NCBI RefSeq assembly: GCF_020886315.1
Contig: NZ_AP025226.1
Span: 1,142,001 to 1,206,000 of the forward strand
DNA: 64,000 bases
Source of the DNA: Saccharolobus caldissimus
GTDB lineage: Archaea; Thermoproteota; Thermoprotei_A; Sulfolobales; Sulfolobaceae
Direction of reading: 5' to 3'
The notes beneath the pieces are model-generated. The model made no database searches. It was not told the DNA's origin and worked only from the letters and a program-made list of their open reading frames with translations. Made by a program: the position numbers and the translations under genes. Below, piece after piece: positions 17,782 through 27,158 of this stretch. Numbering within the stretch: the stretch's first letter is position 1; every line of letters starts with the position of its first letter.

Positions 17782-18279
17782 CTACCTCTTCCTTGACCTA
17801 AAATATAATACTACACCGACTATTATCACGATTAAGCCAACTATACCTAAGAAGAATCCCAATCCAGTATATATTGCAACATTAAGTAAAGAAGAGACTA
17901 CTGCTCCGCTCATAGTGTACCTTAAAGTTATTGGAACGCTGTAATTGTTTATTATAAAAGCCTCATATTTAGGTGATAGTATAGCAGCTATGTATCCGTT
18001 TTCTGGGAGTTGAGATACGGAAGCATTAGTACCATTTATGTTCTGCACTATTCTTAACGGTTTGCCTAAGCTCGTATTGTATATTAAAAGAGTTAGTTTT
18101 GAGGGAGTGCCTAAGCTTATAGAGGAATTTGAGCTTAGAGTCAAAGGAGTTGCCGATACTAAGTTTGCCTCTAATTGCTTAAAACTTGATGCACCCATAA
18201 ATCCCCCTATAAAGAATAATGCTACACCTACTATCAGAATTACTAACCCAGCTATTAGAATTGTTTTGCCTAATGCCAT
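17782..18279 (-). CDS. Small membrane protein with two helices and an exposed middle
   Basis: The 165-residue product has a hydrophobic N-terminal helix (7-30), a Ser/Asn/Thr-rich region with several N-glycosylation sequons (NSS, NTS, NGT, NAS, NYS) and a C-terminal helix (137-160) followed by the basic tail FRSRKR. This predicts a middle domain outside the membrane, held by both ends. Small proteins of this type are common in Sulfolobales; none is functionally assigned to this family as far as I can tell. A TATA-like run is present upstream and no operon partner is seen. Confidence 0.7.
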   Translation of the reverse strand: MALGKTILIAGLVILIVGVALFFIGGFMGASSFKQLEANLVSATPLTLSSNSSISLGTPSKLTLLIYNTSLGKPLRIVQNINGTNASVSQLPENGYIAAILSPKYEAFIINNYSVPITLRYTMSGAVVSSLLNVAIYTGLGFFLGIVGLIVIIVGVVLYFRSRKR

Positions 18280-18355
18280 TTGTCATATAAAGTAATGTTA
18301 AATATTAAGCTTTTTCCATATAATCTGACCTCTTTATATGAAACACATTAGTTAG

Positions 18356-18372
18356 ATCTGTGTAATACAGAT
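18356..18372. promoter_or_regulatory. Palindrome ATCTGT-GTAAT-ACAGAT
   Basis: Six-base arms flank GTAAT in the divergent region between the membrane-protein gene and the HAD hydrolase gene. A nearly identical site occurs at 47902-47917. Both may be binding sites for the same regulator or short hairpins. No regulator can be named. Confidence 0.4.
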
Positions 18373-18434
18373 GCTTGACTTGTTATTCATAAAATAAAAT
18401 AAATCTTTTAGCTAGATTATTACTCTTTTATATT

Positions 18435-19025
18435 ATGATAATAACTTTTGACCTATATGGAACACTTGTAGATTGGGAGTATACAATAACGTCTTACATG
18501 AATTTCATTAAAGCTAATCCAAAGGAGTTTTTTGAATGCGAAATTAATGAGTTAAAGCAGTTTAGAAAGTATTCAGAGATCTTAAAATTATGTCTTAAGA
18601 AAATATTAAAGGAAAAATATTCAGAAGAACTGGGAGAAGGATTAATCTACGCTTTTTCAAAATCACCTCCATTCCCCGATACTGTTTTAGGATTAAGAAA
18701 GCTAAGGAAAATAGCTAAGTTAGGTATAATTTCTAATACTGAAAGAAAGTTAATAAAAATAACTCTATATGGAATTGAAGATCTTTTCGATTGGATAATA
18801 ACTGCCGAGGATACTGGCTACTATAAGCCCGATGAGAATGCGTTTATAAAAGCTTATAATATGATGGGCGTAGATCCTAAAGATGTAATTCATGTCTCAG
18901 CATATCTCCAATATGATTTAGAAACTGCTAAGAATATAGTTAAAACCACAATATTAGTTAACAGATATGGTTATGATTGGCCTATTAAAGTGAACAATAT
19001 CATAGAAATTGCTGAGATGTTATGA
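18435..19025 (+). CDS. HAD-family hydrolase (haloacid dehalogenase type II-like)
   Basis: A 196-residue HAD superfamily enzyme. Motif I is FDLYGTLVDW (nucleophile D6), motif II lies in GIISNTERK near residue 97, motif III is the Lys in YKPDENAF near 135, and the acidic motif IV is in VSAYLQYDLETAKN near 155-165. The order and the HVSAYLQYDLETAKN segment match the dehalogenase/phosphatase subgroup with a helical cap at residues 18-80. It probably removes a phosphate or halide from a small acid; the substrate is not predictable. It has a TATA-rich promoter and no partner. Confidence 0.85.
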   Translation: MIITFDLYGTLVDWEYTITSYMNFIKANPKEFFECEINELKQFRKYSEILKLCLKKILKEKYSEELGEGLIYAFSKSPPFPDTVLGLRKLRKIAKLGIISNTERKLIKITLYGIEDLFDWIITAEDTGYYKPDENAFIKAYNMMGVDPKDVIHVSAYLQYDLETAKNIVKTTILVNRYGYDWPIKVNNIIEIAEML

Positions 19026-19330
19026 TTCAATTATTAATTCCAAATATATAGCCGATATTGTATATTTAGTTCTATTACCTTTATTATTATAGCTGATATT
19101 ACTAATTGGATATTAAAATACAAGTAATGAAATTAAGGGATAAGCAGTAAAATAGTTCTATGAATGCTAAATTTCGGGAGAAAAGGACTTCTGACATGAT
19201 ACGAAATAATTTCCTTAGTCAGTTGAAGAAGGGAAAAAGATAATCATGTCATTAATTAGTATTTGTCAAAAATTTTAGTATATTTTTAATAAACAATTTA
19301 TAAATTTATTATATTAATACTATTATTAAT
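19026..19330. other. Intergenic region, no gene of normal size
   Basis: A 27-codon basic frame (MNAKFREKRTSDMIRNNFLS...) near 19160-19243 ends LKKGKR. It may be a remnant or chance. Otherwise only AT-rich DNA is seen. Confidence 0.35.
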
Positions 19331-19957
19331 TTACTGAGAGTATATTGAGTCCCAAAACGCCTTTTCGTAATATTGGATAGTAAAGCTTATAGTTCTCAGC
19401 CTCTCTATGGGAATGTTCTCTACTAATTTCACTATTTTATTCTCTAATTCAGTATATGGACCTTTAAATATCTCGAAGAATCCTAACTCTTTAATGCCAT
19501 AATTTTTTCTTAAATATTCACCGAATTTCGTAACTACATATCCCCATACTGGAAGGTTTACTATACCGGCAAAGAGAAATTCGGAGGGTTTAGCGTAATT
19601 AGCAAGCCACGATAGATAATGCGTATAACTTACAGCTTGTGGGGAAATATTATACGTAAGTGGATCCCTTATTTCAATCCTTAACTCCCTCATTAGTTTA
19701 ATTAACTCCATTAAAGCGTTATAATCTCCATCTAAAAGGGACTTAAATATTTCCAATTCTTCAATTGTATTACTTCTTGATAAACCTATAGCTAATGATC
19801 TCAAATCGTGATTCACAATATACCATTGGTTAATAACAAAAGAGTTAATTACGTTTCTGTTTAATTTTCCCTCTTCAGCAGCCTTCAAAATCGGATGATT
19901 CATTACTTGATAATTTAAACTCTCTAATTCCCTCCTTATTTGATCTAAGGGATTCAT
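19331..19957 (-). CDS. TenA/PqqC-like heme-oxygenase-fold protein without the catalytic Cys
   Basis: The 208-residue all-helical protein matches the TenA/THI-4/PqqC family (FVINQWYIVNHDLRSLAIGL, SPQAVSYTHYLSWLANY, NLPVWGYV). TenA thiaminase II enzymes use a cysteine near residue 135, but this protein contains no cysteine at all. A thiamin-salvage hydrolysis like that of TenA-C is thus unlikely; it may be a TenA-E type or a different oxidase of the fold. No thiamin gene is nearby. The promoter lies in the AT-rich 19958-20050 region. Confidence 0.8.
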   Translation of the reverse strand: MNPLDQIRRELESLNYQVMNHPILKAAEEGKLNRNVINSFVINQWYIVNHDLRSLAIGLSRSNTIEELEIFKSLLDGDYNALMELIKLMRELRIEIRDPLTYNISPQAVSYTHYLSWLANYAKPSEFLFAGIVNLPVWGYVVTKFGEYLRKNYGIKELGFFEIFKGPYTELENKIVKLVENIPIERLRTISFTIQYYEKAFWDSIYSQ

Positions 19958-20190
19958 ACTATATTTTACTAGCTATACATTATAAAGTATTTTATAAGTG
20001 ACTTATAGGTATAGTTAGTTATTGTAAAAATTTATTTTTAATATAATTAAATATATTATGGAAAATGATCAGAATCATTAGTTAATTACTTTTCTAGTTT
20101 TTCAAATATATAAAATAATAATTATAAATATCATATTAAAGAAAAAATTATAGTTAATACATTCTCTATATGGTAATGATCTATCATAAA

Positions 20191-20207
20191 CCATAAAAAT
20201 TTTATGG
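20191..20207. promoter_or_regulatory. Perfect 17-base palindrome upstream of the molybdenum hydroxylase gene
   Basis: CCATAAAA-A-TTTTATGG has two perfect 8-base arms, 48 bases before the ATG at 20255. It includes a TATA-like stretch, so a bound protein would compete with TBP. It is a good operator candidate. The regulator is unknown. Confidence 0.5.
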
Positions 20208-20254
20208 TAAGGGAAAACACAAATTTTATTACATTAACTAATTGACTATCTTTT

Positions 20255-22348
20255 ATGAAAAGACTTGACGTTATTGATGCTCTTTTGGGCAAAGGCGAAT
20301 ACGTTGATGATATACCATTTAAAGGAAAGCATGCAGTATTTGTGAGAAGTCCATATCCTCATGCTAGAATTCTAAAAATAGACGCGTCTGATGCTGAGAG
20401 AAGAGGCGCTTTAGTCCTTACAGGGAGAGATATAGTAACTAAATCAGTAGAAGCTGGAGAGAGAGAAGGAGCTAGCTTAACTACAGCGCTAATGGCTATA
20501 AATAAAGCCAATTACGTTGGTCAGCCTGTAGCTTTAGTTTTAGCTGACGATCCCTATGAGGCTATGGATCTAGCTGAGCTAGTAAGAGTGGATTATGAAC
20601 CTTTAGAGCCAATTCCTAATATCGAAAAAGCATTAGAAAATAAGGTCATAATATTTGAGGATCTGAAATCTAACATAGTAAGAGAGCAAACTTTTGAATA
20701 CGGAAAAGTTGAACCCCAGGGAAAATATATTGAACTTAACTTATATTGGTCCAGAAGTTCTGGAAATCCAATAGAAACTTTTGGTGCACAGGTCTTTCCT
20801 AAGGATGACGGTCTGTTGATAATTTCTAATCAACAAGCAGGAAACGTAGTATCTAACGAGATTCAGAAAGCTTTAGGTGTTAAGGTTATACATAAGAATG
20901 CTAGACAAGGCGGGAGTTTTGGAGCTAAGTTTTCGTTAGTTAGGTATTTAGTAGTGCTAGGCTTCGCGTCTTTAAAGTTTAAAGTACCAATAAAGTGGAT
21001 AGAAACTAGAACTGAGCACTTAATGGCTTCTAACAGTAGCGGTCCCGAAAGGAAATTTAAAATACATGCGTATTATTCATCAGACGGTAAAATTAACGCG
21101 TTAGACTTCCACATATGGGAAGACATAGGTGCTTCCAGAGATGCTGGACAACCATTTAAACCTTTAGGTTTTCTAACTGGACCTTATAAAATAAGAAATA
21201 TAAGGTATACTGCTACTTTAGTTGCCACTAATAAGAATCCGCCTGGTGCTTTTAGAGGTGCAGGTACTCCTCCACACACATGGGCATTAGAGAGAGTAAT
21301 GGATACAGTAGCAGATGAGTTAGGTTTAAGTAGGGCTGAAATTAGGAAAATAAACGCTATAGACTCCTTTCCTTATGATTCTGGATTTGCCTATTATGAT
21401 TCTGGCAATCCTAAAGGCTTAATAGATTTAGCATTATCTAGAAGTGATATATTCTCGATGAGGGATAAGAATACTGGAGTAGGGTTAGCGCTTTCAACTG
21501 ATCCTAGCACTCCATCTGGGAGTGAAAGGGTCAAAATTAGAATTAAAAATGGTAAGGTAATAGTGGGATTAGGCTTTGGTCCAGAAGGACAAGGTAATGA
21601 GCACACTGCAGTTATGTTAGCCTCTAAACTTTTGGGAATAAGTCAAGATGAAGTAAATTATGAAATATTAGATAATATGGAATTACCATCATCCTTCGGT
21701 CCAGGAGGAAGTAGGATGGCTTCATTTATATACGGTTCAGTAGCGGGTGCAGTTGAGGAATTAAAGGCTAGGTTAAGAAGAAAAGCTGAGGTGTTACTTA
21801 ATGATAAAATAATTGAGTATAGGGACGGGTATTTTATAGGGGAAAATGGGGGTAAGGTAAGGATTACAAGTTTTGAAGGAGAGGAGGTGGATTTCACGTA
21901 CACTCTTCAAGGAAAATATAGGTTTAACGCATATCCCTTTGCGTGTGATTTAGCAGTAGTTAAAATAGAGGATGGAAAAATAAAGCCAATAAAACACGTA
22001 GTATATATTGACCCAGGAAATCCAATAGATGAGGATCTAGTAAAGGAGCAAGTAATGGGAGGCACAGCGATTGGAATTTCTATAGCCCTTTATGAGGGAT
22101 ATGTATATGATGATAACGGCAATTTACTAACTACAAGTTTAGCAGATTATGGTTTACCAACTGCAGCGGATTTACCAGAAATAGAGGTAAATATAGTTCC
22201 CACACCTTCACTAGTTACTCCTTACGGGGTTAAGGGCATAGGAGAAATACCGGTTGGGGTTGCAGCTGCCGCTGTAACCAGTGCAATAGAGGACGTTCTA
22301 AAGAGGAGGATTACTAAATTACCCGTAAAATTAGATGAAGTTTTTTAA
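20255..22348 (+). CDS. Molybdopterin-binding large subunit of an aldehyde/xanthine-type oxidoreductase
   Basis: A 697-residue member of the molybdenum hydroxylase family, like CoxL/CutA. Residues 8-110 form the a/b hammerhead domain (GKGEYVDDIPF, FVRSPYPHARI). Moco-binding motifs follow, including QGGSFGAKF near 220, FRGAGTPPHTWALERVMD near 332 and GFGPEGQGNEHTAV near 440. The active-site Glu is E664 in KGIGEIPVG. In Sulfolobus the related glyceraldehyde oxidoreductase needs FAD and [2Fe-2S] subunits; neither is adjacent, so they must come from elsewhere. Its 3' end overlaps that of the opposite-strand gene by 4 bases. An aldehyde is the likely substrate. Confidence 0.88.
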   Translation: MKRLDVIDALLGKGEYVDDIPFKGKHAVFVRSPYPHARILKIDASDAERRGALVLTGRDIVTKSVEAGEREGASLTTALMAINKANYVGQPVALVLADDPYEAMDLAELVRVDYEPLEPIPNIEKALENKVIIFEDLKSNIVREQTFEYGKVEPQGKYIELNLYWSRSSGNPIETFGAQVFPKDDGLLIISNQQAGNVVSNEIQKALGVKVIHKNARQGGSFGAKFSLVRYLVVLGFASLKFKVPIKWIETRTEHLMASNSSGPERKFKIHAYYSSDGKINALDFHIWEDIGASRDAGQPFKPLGFLTGPYKIRNIRYTATLVATNKNPPGAFRGAGTPPHTWALERVMDTVADELGLSRAEIRKINAIDSFPYDSGFAYYDSGNPKGLIDLALSRSDIFSMRDKNTGVGLALSTDPSTPSGSERVKIRIKNGKVIVGLGFGPEGQGNEHTAVMLASKLLGISQDEVNYEILDNMELPSSFGPGGSRMASFIYGSVAGAVEELKARLRRKAEVLLNDKIIEYRDGYFIGENGGKVRITSFEGEEVDFTYTLQGKYRFNAYPFACDLAVVKIEDGKIKPIKHVVYIDPGNPIDEDLVKEQVMGGTAIGISIALYEGYVYDDNGNLLTTSLADYGLPTAADLPEIEVNIVPTPSLVTPYGVKGIGEIPVGVAAAAVTSAIEDVLKRRITKLPVKLDEVF

Positions 22349-23385
22349 AAACGTTCGAAAGATCTAGCGTCTTGCATCAGTCTTAACTTAACGTAGCTAG
22401 GCTTAGGGATGTAAAAGTAATTAGTACCATGCTCTGGATGTTCTATTACAATCCTCTGGGGTTCAAATATTATTAAACCTGCTCTTCTATTATTAGTTGT
22501 TCTATCATTATCGATTTCAGTTATAATACCCCTTAAGTAAATCTCGTGAGGTGTAGTGTAATGCCCTATTCTTATCTTCATATCTGATGAACTATTTAAT
22601 ATGTAATCCTTAAATTTCCCCTCTAAATAAGTAATCTTTTTATCTATAATTTTTCTTTGAAAATCTTGAACGTCAATAAATCTTATACACTTGTATCTAC
22701 GTCTCTCAAAAGAAAAAGGTCTCTCATATATATTGTGAAGTTTTATTTCAAACTTTTTAGCAATATCGATAATGCTCTTCTCAACAAGTCTTACGTTTCT
22801 TAAAGCTCTTTTTATGTCCTCTACGTCGTCCATCCTTAAAACGAACTCCATCAACTCTTGATAACTCCCTATTAATATTTCAGCATTTTTAACGTCTTCA
22901 TCGTTACTTAATTGACTTCTTATGAAGTTCTCCCATATTTGTCTGTAACTTTCCCTATTCTTGTCTGTATAATCTAATAGTTCTTCCTTACTGTTAAAGA
23001 CCTTTATTACATCCATTATTAAATCTCCTTGAAGCCTCACTGATATCTTATCTTTATATTCAAAGTTTTCATAATAGTGATAGTCAAAACCCATACAGTC
23101 CCTAATTTCCTTCTCGTCATCCTCATCTCTCACATAACATGAACGCACAGGAATTACAAAAATTTTCTTAGTTGTGTCATCTATTCCTGCAATAAAACTA
23201 AAAGGCCTATTATATCCTAAGTCTAAAAACAGATACTCATTAACCATAACTGAGTTTATCTTTAGGTCTAATGCTAATTTAAATCTTAAAAAATGTTGTA
23301 CACTTAAAAAACAGTCATAATATGCTGCTATGTCTTTTTCTAATTTTCTTTGATATATTAACGTTAGTATTTCTTTACATTCCAT
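22345..23385 (-). CDS. Unknown 346-residue protein
   Basis: No family is recognised. The protein is soluble and charged. The first half contains LFLDLGYNRPFSFIAGIDD, ending in acidic residues, and the second half a beta-rich part (GHYTTPHEIYLRGIITEID, AGLIIFEPQRIVIEHPEHG). The middle (130-235) is helical. This could be a nuclease or DNA-associated protein, but I see no diagnostic motif. A 31-codon frame ends directly before its ATG (TAA-ATG), suggesting a small operon. The 3' end overlaps the oxidoreductase gene. Confidence 0.65.
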   Translation of the reverse strand: MECKEILTLIYQRKLEKDIAAYYDCFLSVQHFLRFKLALDLKINSVMVNEYLFLDLGYNRPFSFIAGIDDTTKKIFVIPVRSCYVRDEDDEKEIRDCMGFDYHYYENFEYKDKISVRLQGDLIMDVIKVFNSKEELLDYTDKNRESYRQIWENFIRSQLSNDEDVKNAEILIGSYQELMEFVLRMDDVEDIKRALRNVRLVEKSIIDIAKKFEIKLHNIYERPFSFERRRYKCIRFIDVQDFQRKIIDKKITYLEGKFKDYILNSSSDMKIRIGHYTTPHEIYLRGIITEIDNDRTTNNRRAGLIIFEPQRIVIEHPEHGTNYFYIPKPSYVKLRLMQDARSFERF

Positions 23386-23481
23386 TTAATCTAAGCCCCT
23401 CGACCTCTCTATTGTCGTTATATCTATTATTTTAACCTCTTCTCTTCTCTTTTTTACTTCTTTTTCAATCACCCTTTGCAT
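23386..23481 (-). CDS. 31-residue basic peptide directly upstream of the unknown 346-residue protein
   Basis: MQRVIEKEVKKRREEVKIID is followed by ITTIERSRGLD and a TAA that abuts the next ATG. Zero spacing on the same strand is typical of coupled translation. The composition is that of a short charged helix. It could be a leader peptide or small partner. Conservation is untested. Confidence 0.4.
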   Translation of the reverse strand: MQRVIEKEVKKRREEVKIIDITTIERSRGLD

Positions 23482-24100
23482 GTTTCTATATTCTCAAGAT
23501 GATATTTAAGGATATCTTTGAATATCTTTATAAAATATAGTTATAAATACAACTAAAATAGAAAAGATAATTTAATAAATTTGAAAATGATTAGATAAAG
23601 GAGATAACAGAATTAATAAAATATTAACAACTTCAAAAGTATCAATATCCAGTTATAAATTATTATTTTTAAAAAAATTAATTAGATAAATTTGTTTTAA
23701 TAAGATTTTAAATAACTTATTATTAATAAGAATTATTAACTGAATATTAACATTTTTTATAATATTTATACTTACACAAAGTTGAAACTTTTACCAGTCC
23801 TAATGAAATTTATCATTCTTTTGTAATCTAATCTATATTCTTTACCGAGATAAATTAAAGAAAATCTTCACTTATTAATAAATATTATTCTATTTCTTCT
23901 ATATTGATTATATCACTATATATAATATATAAAAACTATCCAGTTACTTGGTTTGCCATTTAGGTGTTTAGCTCTATTTGAATTAATTGTTAACAGAAAG
24001 AAAAACTTGTATGATTTGCATATATTCATTTTTACTATTTCTATGAAAATTTAATTAATTTTTGTATAAATTTTAATATAAAAATTTTATGAAATTTGTT
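23482..24100. other. Long AT-rich intergenic region, nothing recognised
   Basis: About 620 bases of very high A+T with no frame of useful length on either strand, no repeats shared with the rest of the window and no GC-rich RNA-like stretch. Promoter elements for the minus-strand gene upstream are likely near 23490-23560. Confidence 0.6.
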
Positions 24101-24673
24101 TTAACATCTTTCTACTATCTTAGGTAAGTAAAGTAGACCCTCTCCAACTCTAACAAACTCTATTACTCCCAGTCTGTAAATATGATAATCTTTAAGTATC
24201 ATGATCCATACGACAGGAATTTCTGTTATATTAAAGCCTCGGCTTAGTATAACGCCATGGCCATTAGAGACTACTGCTATACTAGCGCTGATCTTAAAGG
24301 TTTCATTTTCAGCATACACTGTTACGTTCAAAAGCTTTACTGCACCATATGGCATATGAGTAGGTGATAACGATGGTGGAAGATAAGTACAAGGGTTTGC
24401 TCCTAAGGGAATTGCTCCCGTGGCAAGAAAAATGTTTCCTAAATAACCAGGGACGTTAACTTTAATGTAAAAACGTAAACAAAGAGATTGAGGCTTAACA
24501 CTATCTACATAAACGCTAGGTGTTGTAATACTTACACTAAAATTCTCTCTCATCTCTTTCACACTAGGCGGAAATATATATGAAGATATGTATGAAATGT
24601 TAATCCAAACCAGCGAAGCTATAATAACAATGAATATCAGAAGGCCAAGATATGTTAATTTTCTTGTAGCCAT
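24101..24673 (-). CDS. Membrane-anchored extracellular protein, unknown
   Basis: The 190-residue product has an N-terminal helix (8-31) of signal-anchor type. A 155-residue external domain is rich in beta-prone residues and carries sequons (NFS, NVT, NET, NIT). Three Cys residues (near 75, 95 and the last residue) could give a disulfide. No family is recognised. A MITE inserted about 45 bases upstream of the start (24719) may have altered the promoter. Confidence 0.6.
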   Translation of the reverse strand: MATRKLTYLGLLIFIVIIASLVWINISYISSYIFPPSVKEMRENFSVSITTPSVYVDSVKPQSLCLRFYIKVNVPGYLGNIFLATGAIPLGANPCTYLPPSLSPTHMPYGAVKLLNVTVYAENETFKISASIAVVSNGHGVILSRGFNITEIPVVWIMILKDYHIYRLGVIEFVRVGEGLLYLPKIVERC

Positions 24674-24718
24674 AGCTTACTAGCCTTAAATTTTAAATTT
24701 AACATTTTTCCTTAGTAA

Positions 24719-24847
24719 TGCTTTGCGGATTGTTTCAATTTTTATCAAAGATAATGTTAAACTTACTTTTAGATCAACGTCTGATTTTGAATTTAAGAAA
24801 ATTTAACGAGCTTAACATCTAAGAAAATTGAAGAATTTGACAAAGCA
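24719..24847. mobile_element. MITE with 9-bp target duplication (family A, copy 1)
   Basis: The 129-base element starts TGCTTTGCGGATTG and ends with CAAAGCA, forming short inverted ends that continue imperfectly (AATTTTT/AAAATT). It is bordered by CCTTAGTAA on both sides (24710-24718 and 24848-24856), a perfect 9-base duplication. A second copy lies at 55836-55957. It has no coding capacity. The parent IS is not in this window. Confidence 0.82.
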
Positions 24848-24941
24848 CCTTAGTAATAGGATCTGGCACAAAATGGTTTCAGCGGCCTAGAATGTATGTA
24901 GCATTCTAAGATTTAAGCCTTAATACCATAAGATTTAGTAG

Positions 24942-25090
24942 TCATGCTAGTTCTTTTACTTCACCTATTTTTAACCCTAAGTGCTTCTTAATCATTAGTA
25001 TAGTATCTATGCTTTTTCTTACTAGCTTATCCTTCCTTGTCCTCACGAATTTTGCTGCCTCTTCCAAGTCTTTGATTGAACCTCACTCAT
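24942..25090 (-). pseudogene. Small helical protein gene (antitoxin-like), frameshifted
   Basis: From the ATG at 25090 the frame reads MSEV and is then broken by a one-base shift. The adjacent frame continues SIKDLEEAAKFVRTRKDKLV and ends IKKHLGLKIGEVKELA. Length and make-up resemble CopG/VapB-type antitoxins, but the DNA-binding part is not clear. The fragment at 25110-25170 directly upstream may be the tail of its former partner. Confidence 0.4.
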
Positions 25091-25109
25091 CTCAATATTC
25101 CCCCTCTCC

Positions 25110-25170
25110 TTATATAATAAAGTCCTCTATGGGCTCCTTAAAGTTATAGAAATATCTCTGAGTTAACTTC
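25110..25170 (-). pseudogene. C-terminal gene fragment shared with 53466-53525
   Basis: On the minus strand it reads KLTQRYFYNFKEPIEDFII and stops. The plus strand at about 53466-53525 reads KLTQRDFNNLKEPIEDLII and stops. The two are clearly the same protein C-terminus. Both have lost the rest of the gene. The family is not recognised. Confidence 0.45.
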
Positions 25171-25454
25171 TTATATACAAAATAGAGGATATGTAAAGTT
25201 TTTATCTCAGATTCTCTTAGTAATGATACTTTAATCTTTAGACTTAATTTTTATGATTAGATCATGAAAGATTTTAAAAACATATTATTCGAGATATGCA
25301 TTGTAATAAAGATCTTTAGATAGCTACTATTAGCTTAAAGTCTTTAGACTGAATGATTTTTATAAAGTAATATGAGGAAAAGTTAGATAAAAGTGAATCT
25401 GTAGAAGAATTTATAATAAACTTAATAAATGCCTTCATACATAATATATACTGT

Positions 25455-25802
25455 ATGAAATCATTAAGCCCTAAAGAACTAGAAACTTATGTTGATGAGG
25501 ATTTATTAAGGATTATAAATCGGGAGCAAATTAATTTTGTTTATTTCGTTAATGCTAGAATAATTTCTAGTTATGAAAAGTTCTTTAGATCTTTTATTCC
25601 TGATAGTACTAAGTATTTAGTATTAGTGTCATATGATCTTCCTTTAAAACTCATAAAAGAGAGCGTAATTAGAGCTAAGGAACCTTTAGAAGTATCTTGT
25701 TACGTCTCTTCTAAATTACCCCCTAAGAGTTTCTTAATAATAGGTTTGAAACAGATTAGTGAGGAAATGATTGTAGAGCAGAAGGAAGTTAGTAAGAAAT
25801 AA
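25455..25802 (+). CDS. Unknown 115-residue protein
   Basis: A soluble alpha/beta-looking small protein (MKSLSPKELETYVDEDLLRI, with strands YLVLVSYDLPL and SFLIIGLK). It has a TATA-rich upstream region. No family is recognised and no neighbour lies within 400 bases on the downstream side. The frame has codon use similar to verified genes, which supports it being real. Confidence 0.55.
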   Translation: MKSLSPKELETYVDEDLLRIINREQINFVYFVNARIISSYEKFFRSFIPDSTKYLVLVSYDLPLKLIKESVIRAKEPLEVSCYVSSKLPPKSFLIIGLKQISEEMIVEQKEVSKK

Positions 25803-26243
25803 CCTTTTAACTCTTAACCTTTCGATAATTAAAGCAAATTGAAATTTAAACTAAGAAGTGAGCTACGAGGGAAAATCTAATATTTTTGAGATTTCCTCTG
25901 CAAAGGTATTTAACTATGCATTCACTTATTTTCTCCTTTTTCAAATTTCTGATAATTAATACTATATTCAAATCGCTTGTACTCATGAAAGTGTTATTAT
26001 TTAGTTACAAATTTTCTTAAATTTAAAAGGCACTTTAGGGACTAAATTATGTTTTACTCTATAGAGAACTCCCTAATGTTAATACCTATATATTAACGCT
26101 ATGCCAACACTGTCTGATAGAGTGAAAAAGTTCATAAACTTTAAGATTACAACCTTAAGCTTGCTTGATCATTAAGAAGTAATTAAAAATAACGAATATT
26201 TACACAAAAATGTTATAGATAAATATCTAATAACTGCTTATCG
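25803..26243. other. Intergenic region with a dispersed 45-base repeat
   Basis: No gene recognised. Bases 26175-26219 (AGAAGTAATTAAAAATAACG...) resemble 49761-49806 (roughly three quarters identical). Both lie just after the 3' end of a minus-strand gene. A 24-codon frame at 26101-26175 is probably chance. Confidence 0.4.
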
Positions 26244-26708
26244 TTAATAACTCTTATTTTCTCTCTTCTTAAGTAATATATAAGCAATTATAGAAGCCAA
26301 CATAGCTCCTCCGATTATAAATACTTTGTAATTATCTAATTTTGTATTTTTAATTTCAATTTGCGTATTGAAATTAACGGAAATTGGACTTACGTTTATC
26401 TTCTCCACAACGGATGTAATAGTTATATTCGCATAATAGTTATTATAAATTATTGAAAATGACGTATTATAAGCTAAGTAATACGGTACTAATAAGTAAG
26501 TTGAGTTAATAACGTATTGGGAAAAATACTGTGGCTTAACAGTGAAATTTTGAACATTTAATAGAATTCCTATTCCTGTACTTGAATTCTCCACTTCCTT
26601 TACCATATCATAATTTTCGTTAATGTTAACGTGGATTACATAATTACCTAGTAAGAATGACTTAGTGAGGATAATTAGTAATAAGATAATTAAAAGGATA
26701 GATCTCAT
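26244..26708 (-). CDS. Membrane-anchored surface protein, unknown
   Basis: 154 residues with a hydrophobic signal-like N-terminus (1-20), a beta-rich Asn/Tyr/Val domain with sequons (NSS, NFT, NST, NTS, NIT) and a C-terminal membrane helix (129-146) ending in RENKSY. This gives an external domain fixed by its C-terminus. No family is recognised. It has no operon partner. Confidence 0.6.
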   Translation of the reverse strand: MRSILLIILLLIILTKSFLLGNYVIHVNINENYDMVKEVENSSTGIGILLNVQNFTVKPQYFSQYVINSTYLLVPYYLAYNTSFSIIYNNYYANITITSVVEKINVSPISVNFNTQIEIKNTKLDNYKVFIIGGAMLASIIAYILLKKRENKSY

Positions 26709-27158
26709 TCATCATTATTTATATTTATTAATATAAAGGTTTAATCACAGTTTTTTGCGGACTAATCGAATAGGATAGAAGTAATTTTTAGTACACAATC
26801 TTCAATTTCATATAAATTAGCTAAACTTAGAAAATAGAAAACTAATTTTCATTATTAAATAATTAAAATTTAAGTTAGAATTTTTTTGATAAATTTCCAT
26901 AAGATTAATCTTAAATTAGTAGTTCAGAATCAAATTAGATTTTTAATGAAACTTTTAATACCCAATTGCGAATAATCGAAGTAATTGTTGCTCTTATACT
27001 GGAATTATTAGTTTCTTAAGGTTATTATTAGTCATAGTACTACAATTGGAAGCGAAAAATAAATATTCTAAACTGGTATTAAAGTTTAAGGTAATAACTT
27101 TTCAAATATTAGGAAAATATTAGATATGTGCTTAGGTAAGTTTCATTTCTAATTTCGC
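26709..27158. other. AT-rich intergenic region, nothing recognised
   Basis: About 450 bases with no useful frame, no GC-rich stem and no repeat shared with the rest of the window. The rightmost part is the 3' flank of the TFS-like gene. Confidence 0.6.
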
